From NCBI GenBank assembly GCA_949285665.1, contig CASDYC010000001.1:131376-195375 (forward strand): a DNA stretch of 64,000 bases, written 5' to 3'. This document shows, piece by piece, positions 9,179 through 17,763 of this stretch. The notes beneath the pieces were generated by a model. It made no database searches. It saw only the letters and a program-made list of their open reading frames with translations, and had not been told where the DNA came from. The stretch is from an uncultured bacterium (GTDB lineage Bacteria > Bacillota_I > Bacilli_A > RFN20 > CAG-826). The position numbers and the translations under genes were made by a program. Each line of letters opens with the position of its first letter. Position 1 is the stretch's first letter.

Positions 9179-9208
9179 AAGTGGTAAGAAGTGGTAAAAA
9201 GTGTAATG
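9179..9208 (+). promoter_or_regulatory. MraZ operator: three 10-bp direct repeats
   Basis: AAGTGGTAAG, AAGTGGTAAA and AAGTGTAATG follow one another without gaps (9179-9188, 9189-9198, 9199-9208). This is the Mollicutes-type MraZ box (AAAGTG[T/G] repeated with 10 bp period), expected in front of mraZ for autoregulation. The array lies downstream of the -10 and the third unit contains the mraZ start codon. Confidence 0.8.
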
Positions 9209-9634
9209 TTATTCTTTGGTACTTATGAGCATAATTTAGATGCAAAAAATAGATTAATGCTACCATCAAAATTTAGAAGCAATATATCTGGAAACTTATA
9301 TTGCAATATTGGATTTGATGGGAGTTTAAGCTTATATACTGAAGAAAGCTTTACAAAATTATCAGCTAAATTATCTGAACTTTCTTTTAATAACAAAAAA
9401 GAAAGAGAATACATCAGAGCTATATATGCAAATACTATTGAATTAGAAATTGATAAAATCGGTCGAATTCAAATTCCAACATATATAGTTAATAAATTTA
9501 AGATTCCTAAGTCATTAGCCATTATTGGTGTAGGAGATCACATTGAAATATGGGATAAAGAAAAGTGGGATAATTATTCTTCCGAATCTTTAAAAAATTT
9601 TGATGAAATTGCAGAGGATATAAAAAATGTTTGA
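9206..9634 (+). CDS. mraZ: Transcriptional regulator MraZ
   Basis: A 142 aa protein with two SpoVT/AbrB-like repeats: FGTYEHNLDAKNRLMLPSKFR near the N-terminus and IELEIDKIGRIQIPTYIVN in the second half, each with the DxxGR/NR-type signature. It binds tandem repeats in its own promoter and controls the division cluster. The start at 9206 (MLFFGTYEH) matches the family; an upstream in-frame GTG at 9191 would add five unlikely residues inside the operator. No clear Shine-Dalgarno precedes it. It overlaps rsmH by 8 bp. Confidence 0.95.
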   Translation: MLFFGTYEHNLDAKNRLMLPSKFRSNISGNLYCNIGFDGSLSLYTEESFTKLSAKLSELSFNNKKEREYIRAIYANTIELEIDKIGRIQIPTYIVNKFKIPKSLAIIGVGDHIEIWDKEKWDNYSSESLKNFDEIAEDIKNV

Positions 9635-10562
9635 AAAACACATCCCGGTTTTACTAAAAGAAGCAATTAATGGATTAAACATCAAGCAAAATGGCATTTA
9701 TGTAGACATGACTCTAGGAAGAGCAGGACATTTCTTTGAAATATTAACTCATTTAAATAACACTGGCTTAGCAATTGGAATTGACCAAGATGAAGAAGCA
9801 ATTAATGATAGCTTGAATTTTCTTAAAAATAATTTTAAATACAATAATTACAAAATTGTTAAAGATAATTTTTCTAATATTAAGGAAATTGTACAATCGC
9901 TTAATATTGAAAAAGTCGATGGTTTTATTTTTGATTTAGGTGTTAGTTCGCCTCAATTTGATGAAACTGAAAGAGGATTTTCATATCGAAACAATGCTGT
10001 TCTTGATATGAGAATGAATCAAGACAATACTTTAACGGCAAATTATATTGTTAATAATTATTCTCTTAATGATTTAACTAAAATATTTAAAGAATACGGT
10101 GAAGAAAAGTATTCTTATAATATAGCCAAAAATATTGTTAAAGAAAGATCGAAAAAAAGAATTGAGACTACATTAGAACTTGTGGAAATAATTAAAAATT
10201 CATTACCAAAAAAAGAATTAGAAAAAAAGGGCCATCCAGCAAAACAAGTATTTCAAGCATTAAGAATTGAAGTTAATGATGAACTAAATGTTTTAAAAAA
10301 AGCATTAATTGACTCTTTAGATTTATTAAAAATTGGTGGAAGAATATGTGCAATTACTTTCCAATCTTTAGAAGATAAAATTGTTAAAGACATATTTAAT
10401 TCTAAAGCAAAAATTATTCATTCAAGAAGAAATTTGTTTGATGTAAAAGAACCAGATTTTAAATTAGTTAATACAAAAGTTATAGTTCCAAATGAAGAAG
10501 AACTAGAAAAAAATCCAAGAAGTAAATCTGCAAAATTAAGAATTATAGAAAGGATAAAATAA
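9627..10562 (+). CDS. rsmH: 16S rRNA (cytosine1402-N4)-methyltransferase
   Basis: A 311 aa SAM-dependent enzyme with the family motifs HIPVLLKEAINGL at the N-terminus, DMTLGRAGHF (SAM loop), FIFDLGVSSPQFDETERGFSY and GHPAKQVFQALRIEVNDEL; the C-terminus ends in the NPRSKSAKLRIIE block. It methylates N4 of C1402 in 16S rRNA in the decoding centre. AGAGGA upstream supports the start. mraZ-rsmH is the universal head of the division cluster. Confidence 0.97.
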   Translation: MFEKHIPVLLKEAINGLNIKQNGIYVDMTLGRAGHFFEILTHLNNTGLAIGIDQDEEAINDSLNFLKNNFKYNNYKIVKDNFSNIKEIVQSLNIEKVDGFIFDLGVSSPQFDETERGFSYRNNAVLDMRMNQDNTLTANYIVNNYSLNDLTKIFKEYGEEKYSYNIAKNIVKERSKKRIETTLELVEIIKNSLPKKELEKKGHPAKQVFQALRIEVNDELNVLKKALIDSLDLLKIGGRICAITFQSLEDKIVKDIFNSKAKIIHSRRNLFDVKEPDFKLVNTKVIVPNEEELEKNPRSKSAKLRIIERIK

Positions 10563-10564
10563 AT

Positions 10565-10759
10565 ATGAAAGACAAATTACAAAGATACGGAAATAAAAAA
10601 ATATTTTATAAAATAAAATTCTTATTTAAAAACATCATATATTTCTTTTCAATTGCATTTCTTTTTGGAATATCTTTAGTTATAAATTCTAATGTAAATA
10701 AAGTTAATAAGATCAAAACTCAACAAAGTTTAATTCCAAATAAACCAATAAACGCATAA
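10565..10759 (+). CDS. Small single-pass membrane protein in the ftsL position
   Basis: A 64 aa protein: a basic N-terminus (about residues 1-22, rich in Lys), one hydrophobic helix (about 26-45, IIYFFSIAFLFGISLVI) and a short polar tail of ~20 residues. Orientation is probably N-in. It lies 2 bp after rsmH, where ftsL (division, bitopic membrane protein) normally sits. FtsL is longer, with a periplasmic coiled coil that is missing here, so this may be a shortened remnant or an unrelated protein. AAAGGA precedes the ATG. The next ~105 bases are non-coding. Confidence 0.55.
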   Translation: MKDKLQRYGNKKIFYKIKFLFKNIIYFFSIAFLFGISLVINSNVNKVNKIKTQQSLIPNKPINA

Positions 10760-10764
10760 TTATT

Positions 10765-10814
10765 TACTAAAAAACTACTAATTATTTACTAAAAAACAAC
10801 TAAAAAATTATTAA
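10765..10814 (-). repeat. 11-bp-periodic TTAGTA array A (five units, minus orientation)
   Basis: On the plus strand TACTAA starts at 10765, 10776 and 10787, followed by one-mismatch copies at 10798 (AACTAA) and 10809 (TATTAA), all exactly 11 bp apart. The complement is TTAGTA-N5. The array fills the gap between the 64 aa ORF and the ftsA promoter. Confidence 0.8.
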
Positions 10815-10855
10815 ATCATTTATTTATCTATCTTTTAAAATTATCAAATAAATAA

Positions 10856-10861
10856 TATAAT
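10856..10861 (+). promoter_or_regulatory. -10 element of ftsA (leaderless)
   Basis: A perfect TATAAT ends 7 nt before the ftsA ATG (10869). No Shine-Dalgarno is present, so transcription probably starts on the start codon. Confidence 0.65.
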
Positions 10862-10868
10862 ATTATTT

Positions 10869-12062
10869 ATGGAAGTAATAACTTGTTTAGAAATTGATGA
10901 TAATTATGTATCCTTGATAATCGGGTATTTAACAGAAGACAATAAAGTGGCACTACTTTATAAAAATGTTAAAAGATTTGATGTTGAGGATATTTTTACT
11001 TTAAAGCCAAGTATAATTGCACAAACAATTACAGATTTAATTAGCAATGCAAAATATTCTAATATTCAATTTAATAACTTTTATGCTTTATTATCACCAA
11101 AAAAATGTAATAGTTATTCATCAACAGTTTTAACTTATGTTTCAAATAGTGACTCAATTGTAAGTGAAACTGATATTAATAATTTGATGTCGATGGCTAA
11201 GAAGAAAAATATAAGAGATGATCAAAAAATTGTTGAAATAATTCCTGTTTCTTTTAAATTGTCAAATGGAAATGAATTAAAAGTAAAACCTATTGGAGAA
11301 AAATCTAATGAAATATCAATGTCATATAAATTCCATTGTGTTGATATAAATACCTATAATTATTATTCAGAAATTTTTAAAATTTGTAATCTTAACCAAG
11401 TACAATTCTTAATTTCAAGCATTAATTTACCAAACATTTTTAGAAATATTAAAAATTTTCCAAGTAATTATTTCCTTGTTTTTTCAAAAGAAAATATTAC
11501 TAATATAACTCTTTTAGGCAAAGGTGAACCAATTAAAACAAATACAATTAAATTTGGTTTTATAGATTTATATAAAAAAATAGCTAATCATTTTAACATC
11601 TCAATACAAAATGCAAAAAAATTAGTTAAAATTTTTGGATTTGATAAAGATGAAAATTATTTTAAAATCAATTTAGCAAATGCATTAGTTAATGTTGATA
11701 ATTCTCTAAATATTTCGCAAAAAGATTTAAATTTATTAATAACTGACTTTTTACAAGAATTTATCTCAAATATTTCAAAGGAAATTCTTTCAATTGCAAA
11801 TATTACAAAACTAGAAACTGAAAAGGTTGCTAGTTTAAATACTGTATTTTTGGGTGAAACTAATTTGTATTATAACTTCAAAGAATATTTAACTAGTAAA
11901 TTTTCTAGTAATTTTATATTTTACGTTCCAAATATAATTAACTTACATGATTATGCATATTATTCAAGCTATGCTTGTATTTTATGTAGCAAAAATATTA
12001 ATTCGTTTTTAAAAACTTTTCCTAATAAACGAGAAATTAATGATTTAAAAAGAGGTAACTGA
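10869..12062 (+). CDS. ftsA: Divergent FtsA-like division protein lacking nucleotide-binding loops
   Basis: A 397 aa protein directly before ftsZ (2 bp gap). It can be followed against FtsA along its length: LEIDDNYVSLIIG (residues 7-19) where FtsA has DIGTSSVKVIVG, an SHS2/1C-like block (VEIIPVSFKLSNG, 122-134), YFLVFSKENITNITLLGKG (201-219) where FtsA has the phosphate-2 loop DIGGGST, NISIQNAKKLVKIFG, and VFLGETNLYYNF (326-337) where FtsA has the TGG adenosine loop. All three nucleotide-contacting loops are altered, so ATP binding is unlikely. FtsA links FtsZ to the membrane; no clear C-terminal amphipathic helix is seen. Family membership is inferred from synteny plus this weak alignment. 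Confidence 0.75.
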   Translation: MEVITCLEIDDNYVSLIIGYLTEDNKVALLYKNVKRFDVEDIFTLKPSIIAQTITDLISNAKYSNIQFNNFYALLSPKKCNSYSSTVLTYVSNSDSIVSETDINNLMSMAKKKNIRDDQKIVEIIPVSFKLSNGNELKVKPIGEKSNEISMSYKFHCVDINTYNYYSEIFKICNLNQVQFLISSINLPNIFRNIKNFPSNYFLVFSKENITNITLLGKGEPIKTNTIKFGFIDLYKKIANHFNISIQNAKKLVKIFGFDKDENYFKINLANALVNVDNSLNISQKDLNLLITDFLQEFISNISKEILSIANITKLETEKVASLNTVFLGETNLYYNFKEYLTSKFSSNFIFYVPNIINLHDYAYYSSYACILCSKNINSFLKTFPNKREINDLKRGN

Positions 12063-12064
12063 TT

Positions 12065-13201
12065 ATGTACAATGATTTAGACAAATTTGAACCTATTATT
12101 AAAATTGGTGTAATAGGAATTGGTGGTGCAGGAAATAATGCTGTCAATAGAATGATTGATGACAATGTTAGCAATGTCGAATTTTATGTAGCAAATACTG
12201 ATAAACAATCATTATCTCTTTCAAAAGCTGGAAATAGAATAATTTTAGGTATTAATTCTACAGCTGGCCTTGGTGCTGGTGGTGATCCTGTAATGGGTAA
12301 AAAAGCTGCTGAAGAATCTTTAGATGAAATTAAAAGTATTTTAGAAAATAAAGATATGGTTTTTATTGCTGCTGGAATGGGTGGAGGAACTGGTACTGGT
12401 GGTGCCCCTGTAATTGCCAAAGCTGCAAAAGATATGGGTATTTTAACAATAGCAATTGTTACAAGACCATTTTCATTTGAAGGTAAAGAAAAATTAGCAA
12501 TTGCAATTGATGGAATTAATGAACTTAAGAAAAATGTTGACTCTATTATTATTGTTTCAAATGATAAATTATTAATGTATGAAGGAAAAAACTTTGTTTC
12601 TAATGCATTTAAAGAAGCTGATAGTGTCCTTGCAAGAAGTGTAAAAACAATCACTGATATTATCATGACCCCTTATTTAATGAATCTTGATTTTGCTGAT
12701 TTAAAGAAAGTTTTAAAAGATAGTGGTGTTGCTTTAATCGGTTATGGTATTGGAAGCGGCGAAAATAAATGCGAAGATGCTGTAAACAATGCAATTAGTT
12801 GCCCATTATTAGAAACTACAATTTTTGGTGCTAGAAAATGTTTATGTTGTATTTCAAGTGGTCCAAAAATAATAATGAATGATATTAATAGTTGTATAAA
12901 TAAGATAACAAAATATGCTGGCACTGATGTCGATATAAAATTTGCATTAACAACAAATCCAGAATTAGGCGATGATATTGTAATTTCTATTGTTGCATCT
13001 GATTTCCAAAATTCTGATGAAATCATTAACAAAGGAAATACTATGTTAGAAAATTCAGTTAATAACATATTTAATCCTTCAAACGATGATACAAAACCAA
13101 ATGAAGATGCAAAAGAAACTGATGCTGAAAAACAAAAGAAAGAAGATGAAGAATTTATTCCAAAATTCTTAAACGATGAAGATCAAAATGATTTATTTTA
13201 A
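12065..13201 (+). CDS. ftsZ: Cell division protein FtsZ
   Basis: A 378 aa tubulin-like GTPase. The GTP-binding T1 region is IGIGGAGNNAVNRM, the T4 signature is GMGGGTGTGGAPVI, and the T7 region (NLDFADLK) that triggers hydrolysis is intact. A long acidic linker (about residues 335-365) is followed by the conserved C-terminal peptide EFIPKFLNDE that binds FtsA or other tethers. It forms the cytokinetic ring. AGAGGT supports the start. Its full conservation contrasts with the degenerate FtsA encoded just upstream. Confidence 0.98.
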   Translation: MYNDLDKFEPIIKIGVIGIGGAGNNAVNRMIDDNVSNVEFYVANTDKQSLSLSKAGNRIILGINSTAGLGAGGDPVMGKKAAEESLDEIKSILENKDMVFIAAGMGGGTGTGGAPVIAKAAKDMGILTIAIVTRPFSFEGKEKLAIAIDGINELKKNVDSIIIVSNDKLLMYEGKNFVSNAFKEADSVLARSVKTITDIIMTPYLMNLDFADLKKVLKDSGVALIGYGIGSGENKCEDAVNNAISCPLLETTIFGARKCLCCISSGPKIIMNDINSCINKITKYAGTDVDIKFALTTNPELGDDIVISIVASDFQNSDEIINKGNTMLENSVNNIFNPSNDDTKPNEDAKETDAEKQKKEDEEFIPKFLNDEDQNDLF

Positions 13202-13214
13202 TTTATTAAAATAA

Positions 13215-13458
13215 TGCTATAATATTTTCTGTCAAATTCGTTTGAAAGAAGACAAGATTTTTATTTAATGTTTGAAAAGAGAGTTATTGTTTGGTGAAAA
13301 ATAACAGCAAAAATAAAAATTATCACTTCTTAAGAAGGTAATTGAAATTGAAGTAAATTATTCGTAGGATTGCGTTAAATCAAAATGAGTGCTTATTATT
13401 ATTTAATTTGAATAAAGGTGGTAACACGTTGAAAGCGTCCTTTAATTGGACGTTTTTA
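13215..13458 (+). promoter_or_regulatory. Promoter and T-box leader of ileS (specifier AUC, Ile)
   Basis: A TG-extended -10 (TATAAT 13218-13223) starts a ~230 nt leader. The T-box motif AATAAAGGTGGTAACACG lies at 13411-13428. The candidate specifier is ATC (Ile) at 13322-13324, followed by A. The terminator pairs AAAGCGTCC (13432-13440) with GGACGTTTT (13448-13456), one G-U, followed by T-rich sequence. Regulation by uncharged tRNA-Ile is expected. Confidence 0.9.
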
Positions 13459-13477
13459 TTTGTTTTAGGAGGATTTT

Positions 13478-16228
13478 ATGGAAATTAAAAAAACACTAAT
13501 GATGCCAAAAACTAATTTTGAGATGAGAGGTAATTTAGCAAATAAAGAACCTAAAATTCTTGAAAAATGGCATAAAGAACAAAAAATTTATGAAAAAATG
13601 TTAGAAAGAAATCGAAATAACACACCATATATTTTTCATGATGGTCCTCCATACGCAAACGGAAATATCCACTGCGGTCACATGTTAAATCGATTAATAA
13701 AGGATTTTGTTCTCAGATATAAAAACATGAAAGGTTATTACACACCTTTTAGATTTGGTTGGGATACTCACGGTCTTCCAATTGAAGTTCAAGTTACAAA
13801 ATCTGGCGTTAACAGAAAAACAACCCCAGTTATTGAATTTAGAAATAAATGTAAAGAATACGCTTTAAAACAAGTTGAAAATCAAAAAGGACAAATTTAT
13901 AGACTTGGTGTTTTAGGTGATTTCGATAATCCTTATTTAACTTTAGATAAAGAATTCGAGGCAAATCAAATCGAAATTTTTGCTACAATGGCTTTAAAGG
14001 GCTTGATTTATAAAGGTTTAAAACCAGTCTATTGGTCATATTCAAGTGAATCTGCATTAGCAGAAGCAGAAATTGAATACAAAGATGTAGATAGTGATGC
14101 AATTTATGTTTCATTCGATGTAAAAGATGGAAAAAATATATTATCAAATGACGATTCAGTTATTATTTGGACAACTACACCTTGGACACTTCCTGCAAAT
14201 TTAGCTATTTGTTTAAATCCAAATTTTAAATATGGATTATATAAAACTGAAAAAGGTAATTTTTTATTTTTAGAAGATTTACAAGAACAAATTGTTAGTG
14301 AAATCGGTTTTGAAAAATGTGAACTTATTAAAGAATTTAAAGGCAAAGATTTAGAAGGCATTATTTGTAAACATCCATTTATTGATCGAGATAGCTTAAT
14401 TATTTTAGGGGATCATGTTACAAATGATGCTGGTACTGGTTGCGTTCATACCGCTCCAGGTCATGGTGTTGACGATTTTAAAGTTGGCGTTAAATATAAT
14501 TTAGAACCTTTCTGTCCAGTTGATTATAAAGGTTATATGACAAAAGATGCTGGAAAAGATGTTGAAGGACTATTTTATTTAGATGCTAATAAAAAAGTAA
14601 TTGAAATTTTAGAAAATAACAAACATTTATTATCAAGAAAAACAATTACTCATGCTTATCCTCACGATTGGAGAACTGGAAAACCTGTCATTTTTAGAGC
14701 TACTCCACAATGGTTTTGTTCTATTAAACCAATTAAAGATGAATTATTAAAAAGTATTGATAATGTAAATTGGATGCCATCTTGGGGTAAACAAAGAATG
14801 CACAATATGATTTCTGATCGAAATGATTGGTGTATTTCAAGACAAAGATTATGGGGTGTACCTCTTCCAATTATTTATAATGAAGATGGATCTCCAATAA
14901 TTGATAAAGATGTATTTGCTCATATTGTTGAATTAGTAAGAAAAAACGGCAGTAATATTTGGTATGAATTAGAAGTAAAAGAATTATTACCTGAAGGTTA
15001 TAAAAATGAAAAATCACCAAACGGAAAATTTAAAAAAGAAACCGATATAATGGATGTTTGGTTTGATAGTGGAAGTTCATTTAATTCAGTAATTAAAAAA
15101 GCTGGTTTTAATATTCCTTGCGATTTATATTTAGAAGGTAGTGACCAATATAGAGGTTGGTTTAATTCTTCATTAATTATTTCTCAAGCTTGTTTTAATT
15201 GTCCACCATATAAAAATGTTGTAACACATGGATTTGTAATGGATGAAAATTGGGACAAAATGTCTAAATCTAAAGGCAATGGAATAGATCCTAGTAAAAT
15301 TGCAAATGTTTATGGTTCAGATATTTTAAGATTTTGGGCTGCAAGCGTTGATTATCAACAAGATGTTAGAATTTCAGAAAGTATTATTAAACAAGTTTCG
15401 GAAGGTTATCGTAAAATAAGAAATACTTTTAAATTTTTACTTGGTAATTTATCAAACGGCGAAGAATCTAAATTTACTAAAGAACAATTAGTTGATAAAT
15501 ATGAATTAATTGATTTATTTATTTTGAAAAAATTAGAAGTTTTAAAAAATAAAGTTAATGATTATTACGAAAAATTTAATTTCCAAAACGCTTTACAAGA
15601 TATTTTGACCTTTATGTCAACTGATTTATCAAGTTTTTATTTAGATTATGCAAAAGATATTTTATATTGTGATAGTAAAAATTCTACTCGTAGATTACAA
15701 GTCCAAAGTGTAATTTATCAATTAGTTGACACATTAATGAGACTTTTAAATCCAATTATTCCTTTTACTATGGATGAAGTTAATTTAAATTTTCAAAATT
15801 CATTAAATGTTCAATTATTAGATTTTCCAACTAAATCAAATAATTATGATGATAAATTAATTGATCAATATAACTTAACACTTAAATTAAGAAGTTTAGT
15901 TTTAAAATCAATTGAAAATTTAAGAAGAGATAATGTTATTGGCTCAGCTCAAGAGTGTGAAGTTTATTTATTAATTAAAGATGAAAAATTAAAAGAATTA
16001 GTTAAAGGCTTTTCTAATGTTGAATTAAGTAGATTATTCATTGTTTCAAAAGCAGAAGTAGTTAATAAATTAGATAATATTTCATCAAGCGATGAAATTT
16101 GTGACATTTATGTTAAAAAAGCAGAAGGACATAAGTGTGATAGATGTTGGAATTATTCTGAAGATTGTATTGAAGTTGAAGGACAACATTTATGTAAGAG
16201 ATGTTTTGAGGTTTTAAATGGAAAATAA
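13478..16228 (+). CDS. ileS: Isoleucine--tRNA ligase
   Basis: 916 residues, the bacterial type I length. The class I HIGH motif appears as NGNIHCGH (about residues 60-67), the CP1 editing domain follows (TTTPWTLPAN; GCVHTAPGHGVDDF), and KMSKSKGN is the second catalytic motif. The C-terminus holds a zinc finger, KCDRCWNYSEDC followed by CKRC. A GGAGG-type Shine-Dalgarno sits before the ATG and a T-box controls the gene. The last 11 bp overlap lspA, so the two are co-transcribed, as in many bacteria. Confidence 0.98.
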   Translation: MEIKKTLMMPKTNFEMRGNLANKEPKILEKWHKEQKIYEKMLERNRNNTPYIFHDGPPYANGNIHCGHMLNRLIKDFVLRYKNMKGYYTPFRFGWDTHGLPIEVQVTKSGVNRKTTPVIEFRNKCKEYALKQVENQKGQIYRLGVLGDFDNPYLTLDKEFEANQIEIFATMALKGLIYKGLKPVYWSYSSESALAEAEIEYKDVDSDAIYVSFDVKDGKNILSNDDSVIIWTTTPWTLPANLAICLNPNFKYGLYKTEKGNFLFLEDLQEQIVSEIGFEKCELIKEFKGKDLEGIICKHPFIDRDSLIILGDHVTNDAGTGCVHTAPGHGVDDFKVGVKYNLEPFCPVDYKGYMTKDAGKDVEGLFYLDANKKVIEILENNKHLLSRKTITHAYPHDWRTGKPVIFRATPQWFCSIKPIKDELLKSIDNVNWMPSWGKQRMHNMISDRNDWCISRQRLWGVPLPIIYNEDGSPIIDKDVFAHIVELVRKNGSNIWYELEVKELLPEGYKNEKSPNGKFKKETDIMDVWFDSGSSFNSVIKKAGFNIPCDLYLEGSDQYRGWFNSSLIISQACFNCPPYKNVVTHGFVMDENWDKMSKSKGNGIDPSKIANVYGSDILRFWAASVDYQQDVRISESIIKQVSEGYRKIRNTFKFLLGNLSNGEESKFTKEQLVDKYELIDLFILKKLEVLKNKVNDYYEKFNFQNALQDILTFMSTDLSSFYLDYAKDILYCDSKNSTRRLQVQSVIYQLVDTLMRLLNPIIPFTMDEVNLNFQNSLNVQLLDFPTKSNNYDDKLIDQYNLTLKLRSLVLKSIENLRRDNVIGSAQECEVYLLIKDEKLKELVKGFSNVELSRLFIVSKAEVVNKLDNISSSDEICDIYVKKAEGHKCDRCWNYSEDCIEVEGQHLCKRCFEVLNGK

Positions 16229-16850
16229 TAGTGTTTTAAATAAAATAAGGTCTGGTTTAATTTGGTTTTATAAATCAAATATTTGGATTTTTATCATATT
16301 ATTTTTGTTTGATATTATTTCAAAACAAGTATTTTTATATATTTATGGAGGCTGGGAAAAAGTATTAAAAGTTGTAGCAAATAATTCCTATTTTGAGATA
16401 ATACCATTCATTCCTGGATTTATGTCATTCCAATTTTTATTAAATTATGGTGCTGCTTTTGGAATGGGTGGAAACTTAGATGACATAATTCGTAGAATTT
16501 TACTTATTGGAATCTCACTTGTAATGACTTGTTTATTTGTAGGTTATTATATATGGAAATATAAAAAATTAAATAGAGTATATAAAGGATTAATTATGGC
16601 ATTAACAGCCGGTGCATTTGGAAATTTAATTGACAGATGTTTCTACCCAGATGGTGCCGTTATTGATTTCTTAAAATTTGATTTTATGAATTTTGCAACA
16701 TTTAATATTGCTGACTCTGTTTTAGTTGTGACAATTATTATTTTTGTAATTTATTTTATTTACGATATGGTTAAACATGGTGATAAAAATAATTTAAATT
16801 CAGAAAAAAATGCTAGCGACAACGATGATGACATAAATAAAAATATTTAA
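16218..16850 (+). CDS. lspA: Lipoprotein signal peptidase (signal peptidase II)
   Basis: A 210 aa polytopic membrane protein with four hydrophobic helices. Catalytic aspartates are in GNLIDRCFYPDGAVIDFL and FNIADSVLV, and the FLLNYGAAFGM box corresponds to the usual NxGAAF. It cleaves diacylglyceryl-modified prolipoproteins, so the cell makes lipoproteins. It is longer than the usual ~160 residues because of an extended N-terminus and a polar, Asp/Asn-rich C-terminal tail (about 190-210). It overlaps ileS by 11 bp and has GAGG upstream. Confidence 0.93.
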   Translation: MENNSVLNKIRSGLIWFYKSNIWIFIILFLFDIISKQVFLYIYGGWEKVLKVVANNSYFEIIPFIPGFMSFQFLLNYGAAFGMGGNLDDIIRRILLIGISLVMTCLFVGYYIWKYKKLNRVYKGLIMALTAGAFGNLIDRCFYPDGAVIDFLKFDFMNFATFNIADSVLVVTIIIFVIYFIYDMVKHGDKNNLNSEKNASDNDDDINKNI

Positions 16851-16872
16851 GTTTTGCAGTGGTTTTTGGAAA

Positions 16873-17763
16873 ATGAATTTTAAAATAGATGAAAATAATG
16901 TCGGAATTCGAATTGATAAATATTTAAAAAATAATATAAAAGACATATCTAGAAGTCAAATTGAAAAAGCAATTGAAAATGGTCAAGTTTTAGTAAATTC
17001 AAAAAAAGTCAAACCATCTTATTTAACTAAAATTAATGATGAAATAACTTTTGAGAAAAAAGAAGTTGACGATATTAATTATATTGATTTTGATGATAAA
17101 ATAAAAATAATTTATCAAGACGAAAACTTATTAGTTATCAATAAATCAAGAGGAATTGTTGTACATCCCGCAATTGGTCATCGTGGTGACACTCTTGTTG
17201 ACTTTTTAAAAGCCAATATTTCTAATTTATCAAATATTAATGGTGAAAATAGAGTTGGGATTGTTCATAGAATCGATAAAGACACAAGTGGATTATTATT
17301 AGTTGCAAAAAATAATCAAATGCATGAATATTTAGCAAATCAATTAAAAAATCATGAAATAAAACGTGAATATATTGCAATTGTTAAAGGGATAATAAAA
17401 GAAGATAGTGGATTAATTAATGCACCTATTACAAGAGATCCCAAAAATAGATTAAAATATACCGTTGGCGATAAAAACGCAAAAGAAGCAATAACTCATT
17501 TTGTTGTTTTAAAAAGATTAAAAAAACACACTGTTGTAAAATTAACTCTAGAAACTGGTCGAACTCATCAAATTAGAGTTCATATGAAATTTATTGGACA
17601 TCCAGTTGAAGGAGATCCACTATATTGTGATAATTATATTGATTTTAACGGCCAACTTTTACATGCGTTTAAAATTTCATTTGATTATCCTAACAAAGGA
17701 AAAATGGAATTTGAAACGGAAATTCCTGAATATTTTAAAAAAGCAATTGAAGTTTTAAGCTAA
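16873..17763 (+). CDS. rluD: RluD-type 23S rRNA pseudouridine synthase
   Basis: A 296 aa RluA-family enzyme with an N-terminal S4 RNA-binding domain (about 13-60) and a catalytic domain with GIVHRIDKDTSGLLLVAKN, whose Asp is the nucleophile, plus the GRTHQIRVHM motif. It makes pseudouridines in 23S rRNA (helix 69 in E. coli RluD; the exact sites are inferred). lspA-rluD is a conserved pair in Firmicutes. Only a weak ribosome site is visible. Its last 9 bp overlap the 3' end of the convergent rnhC. Confidence 0.93.
   Translation: MNFKIDENNVGIRIDKYLKNNIKDISRSQIEKAIENGQVLVNSKKVKPSYLTKINDEITFEKKEVDDINYIDFDDKIKIIYQDENLLVINKSRGIVVHPAIGHRGDTLVDFLKANISNLSNINGENRVGIVHRIDKDTSGLLLVAKNNQMHEYLANQLKNHEIKREYIAIVKGIIKEDSGLINAPITRDPKNRLKYTVGDKNAKEAITHFVVLKRLKKHTVVKLTLETGRTHQIRVHMKFIGHPVEGDPLYCDNYIDFNGQLLHAFKISFDYPNKGKMEFETEIPEYFKKAIEVLS

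Noticed and set aside
12184-13068. Long antisense frames opposite ftsZ
   Set aside because: They mirror the codon pattern of ftsZ, lack ribosome sites and show no recognisable motif.
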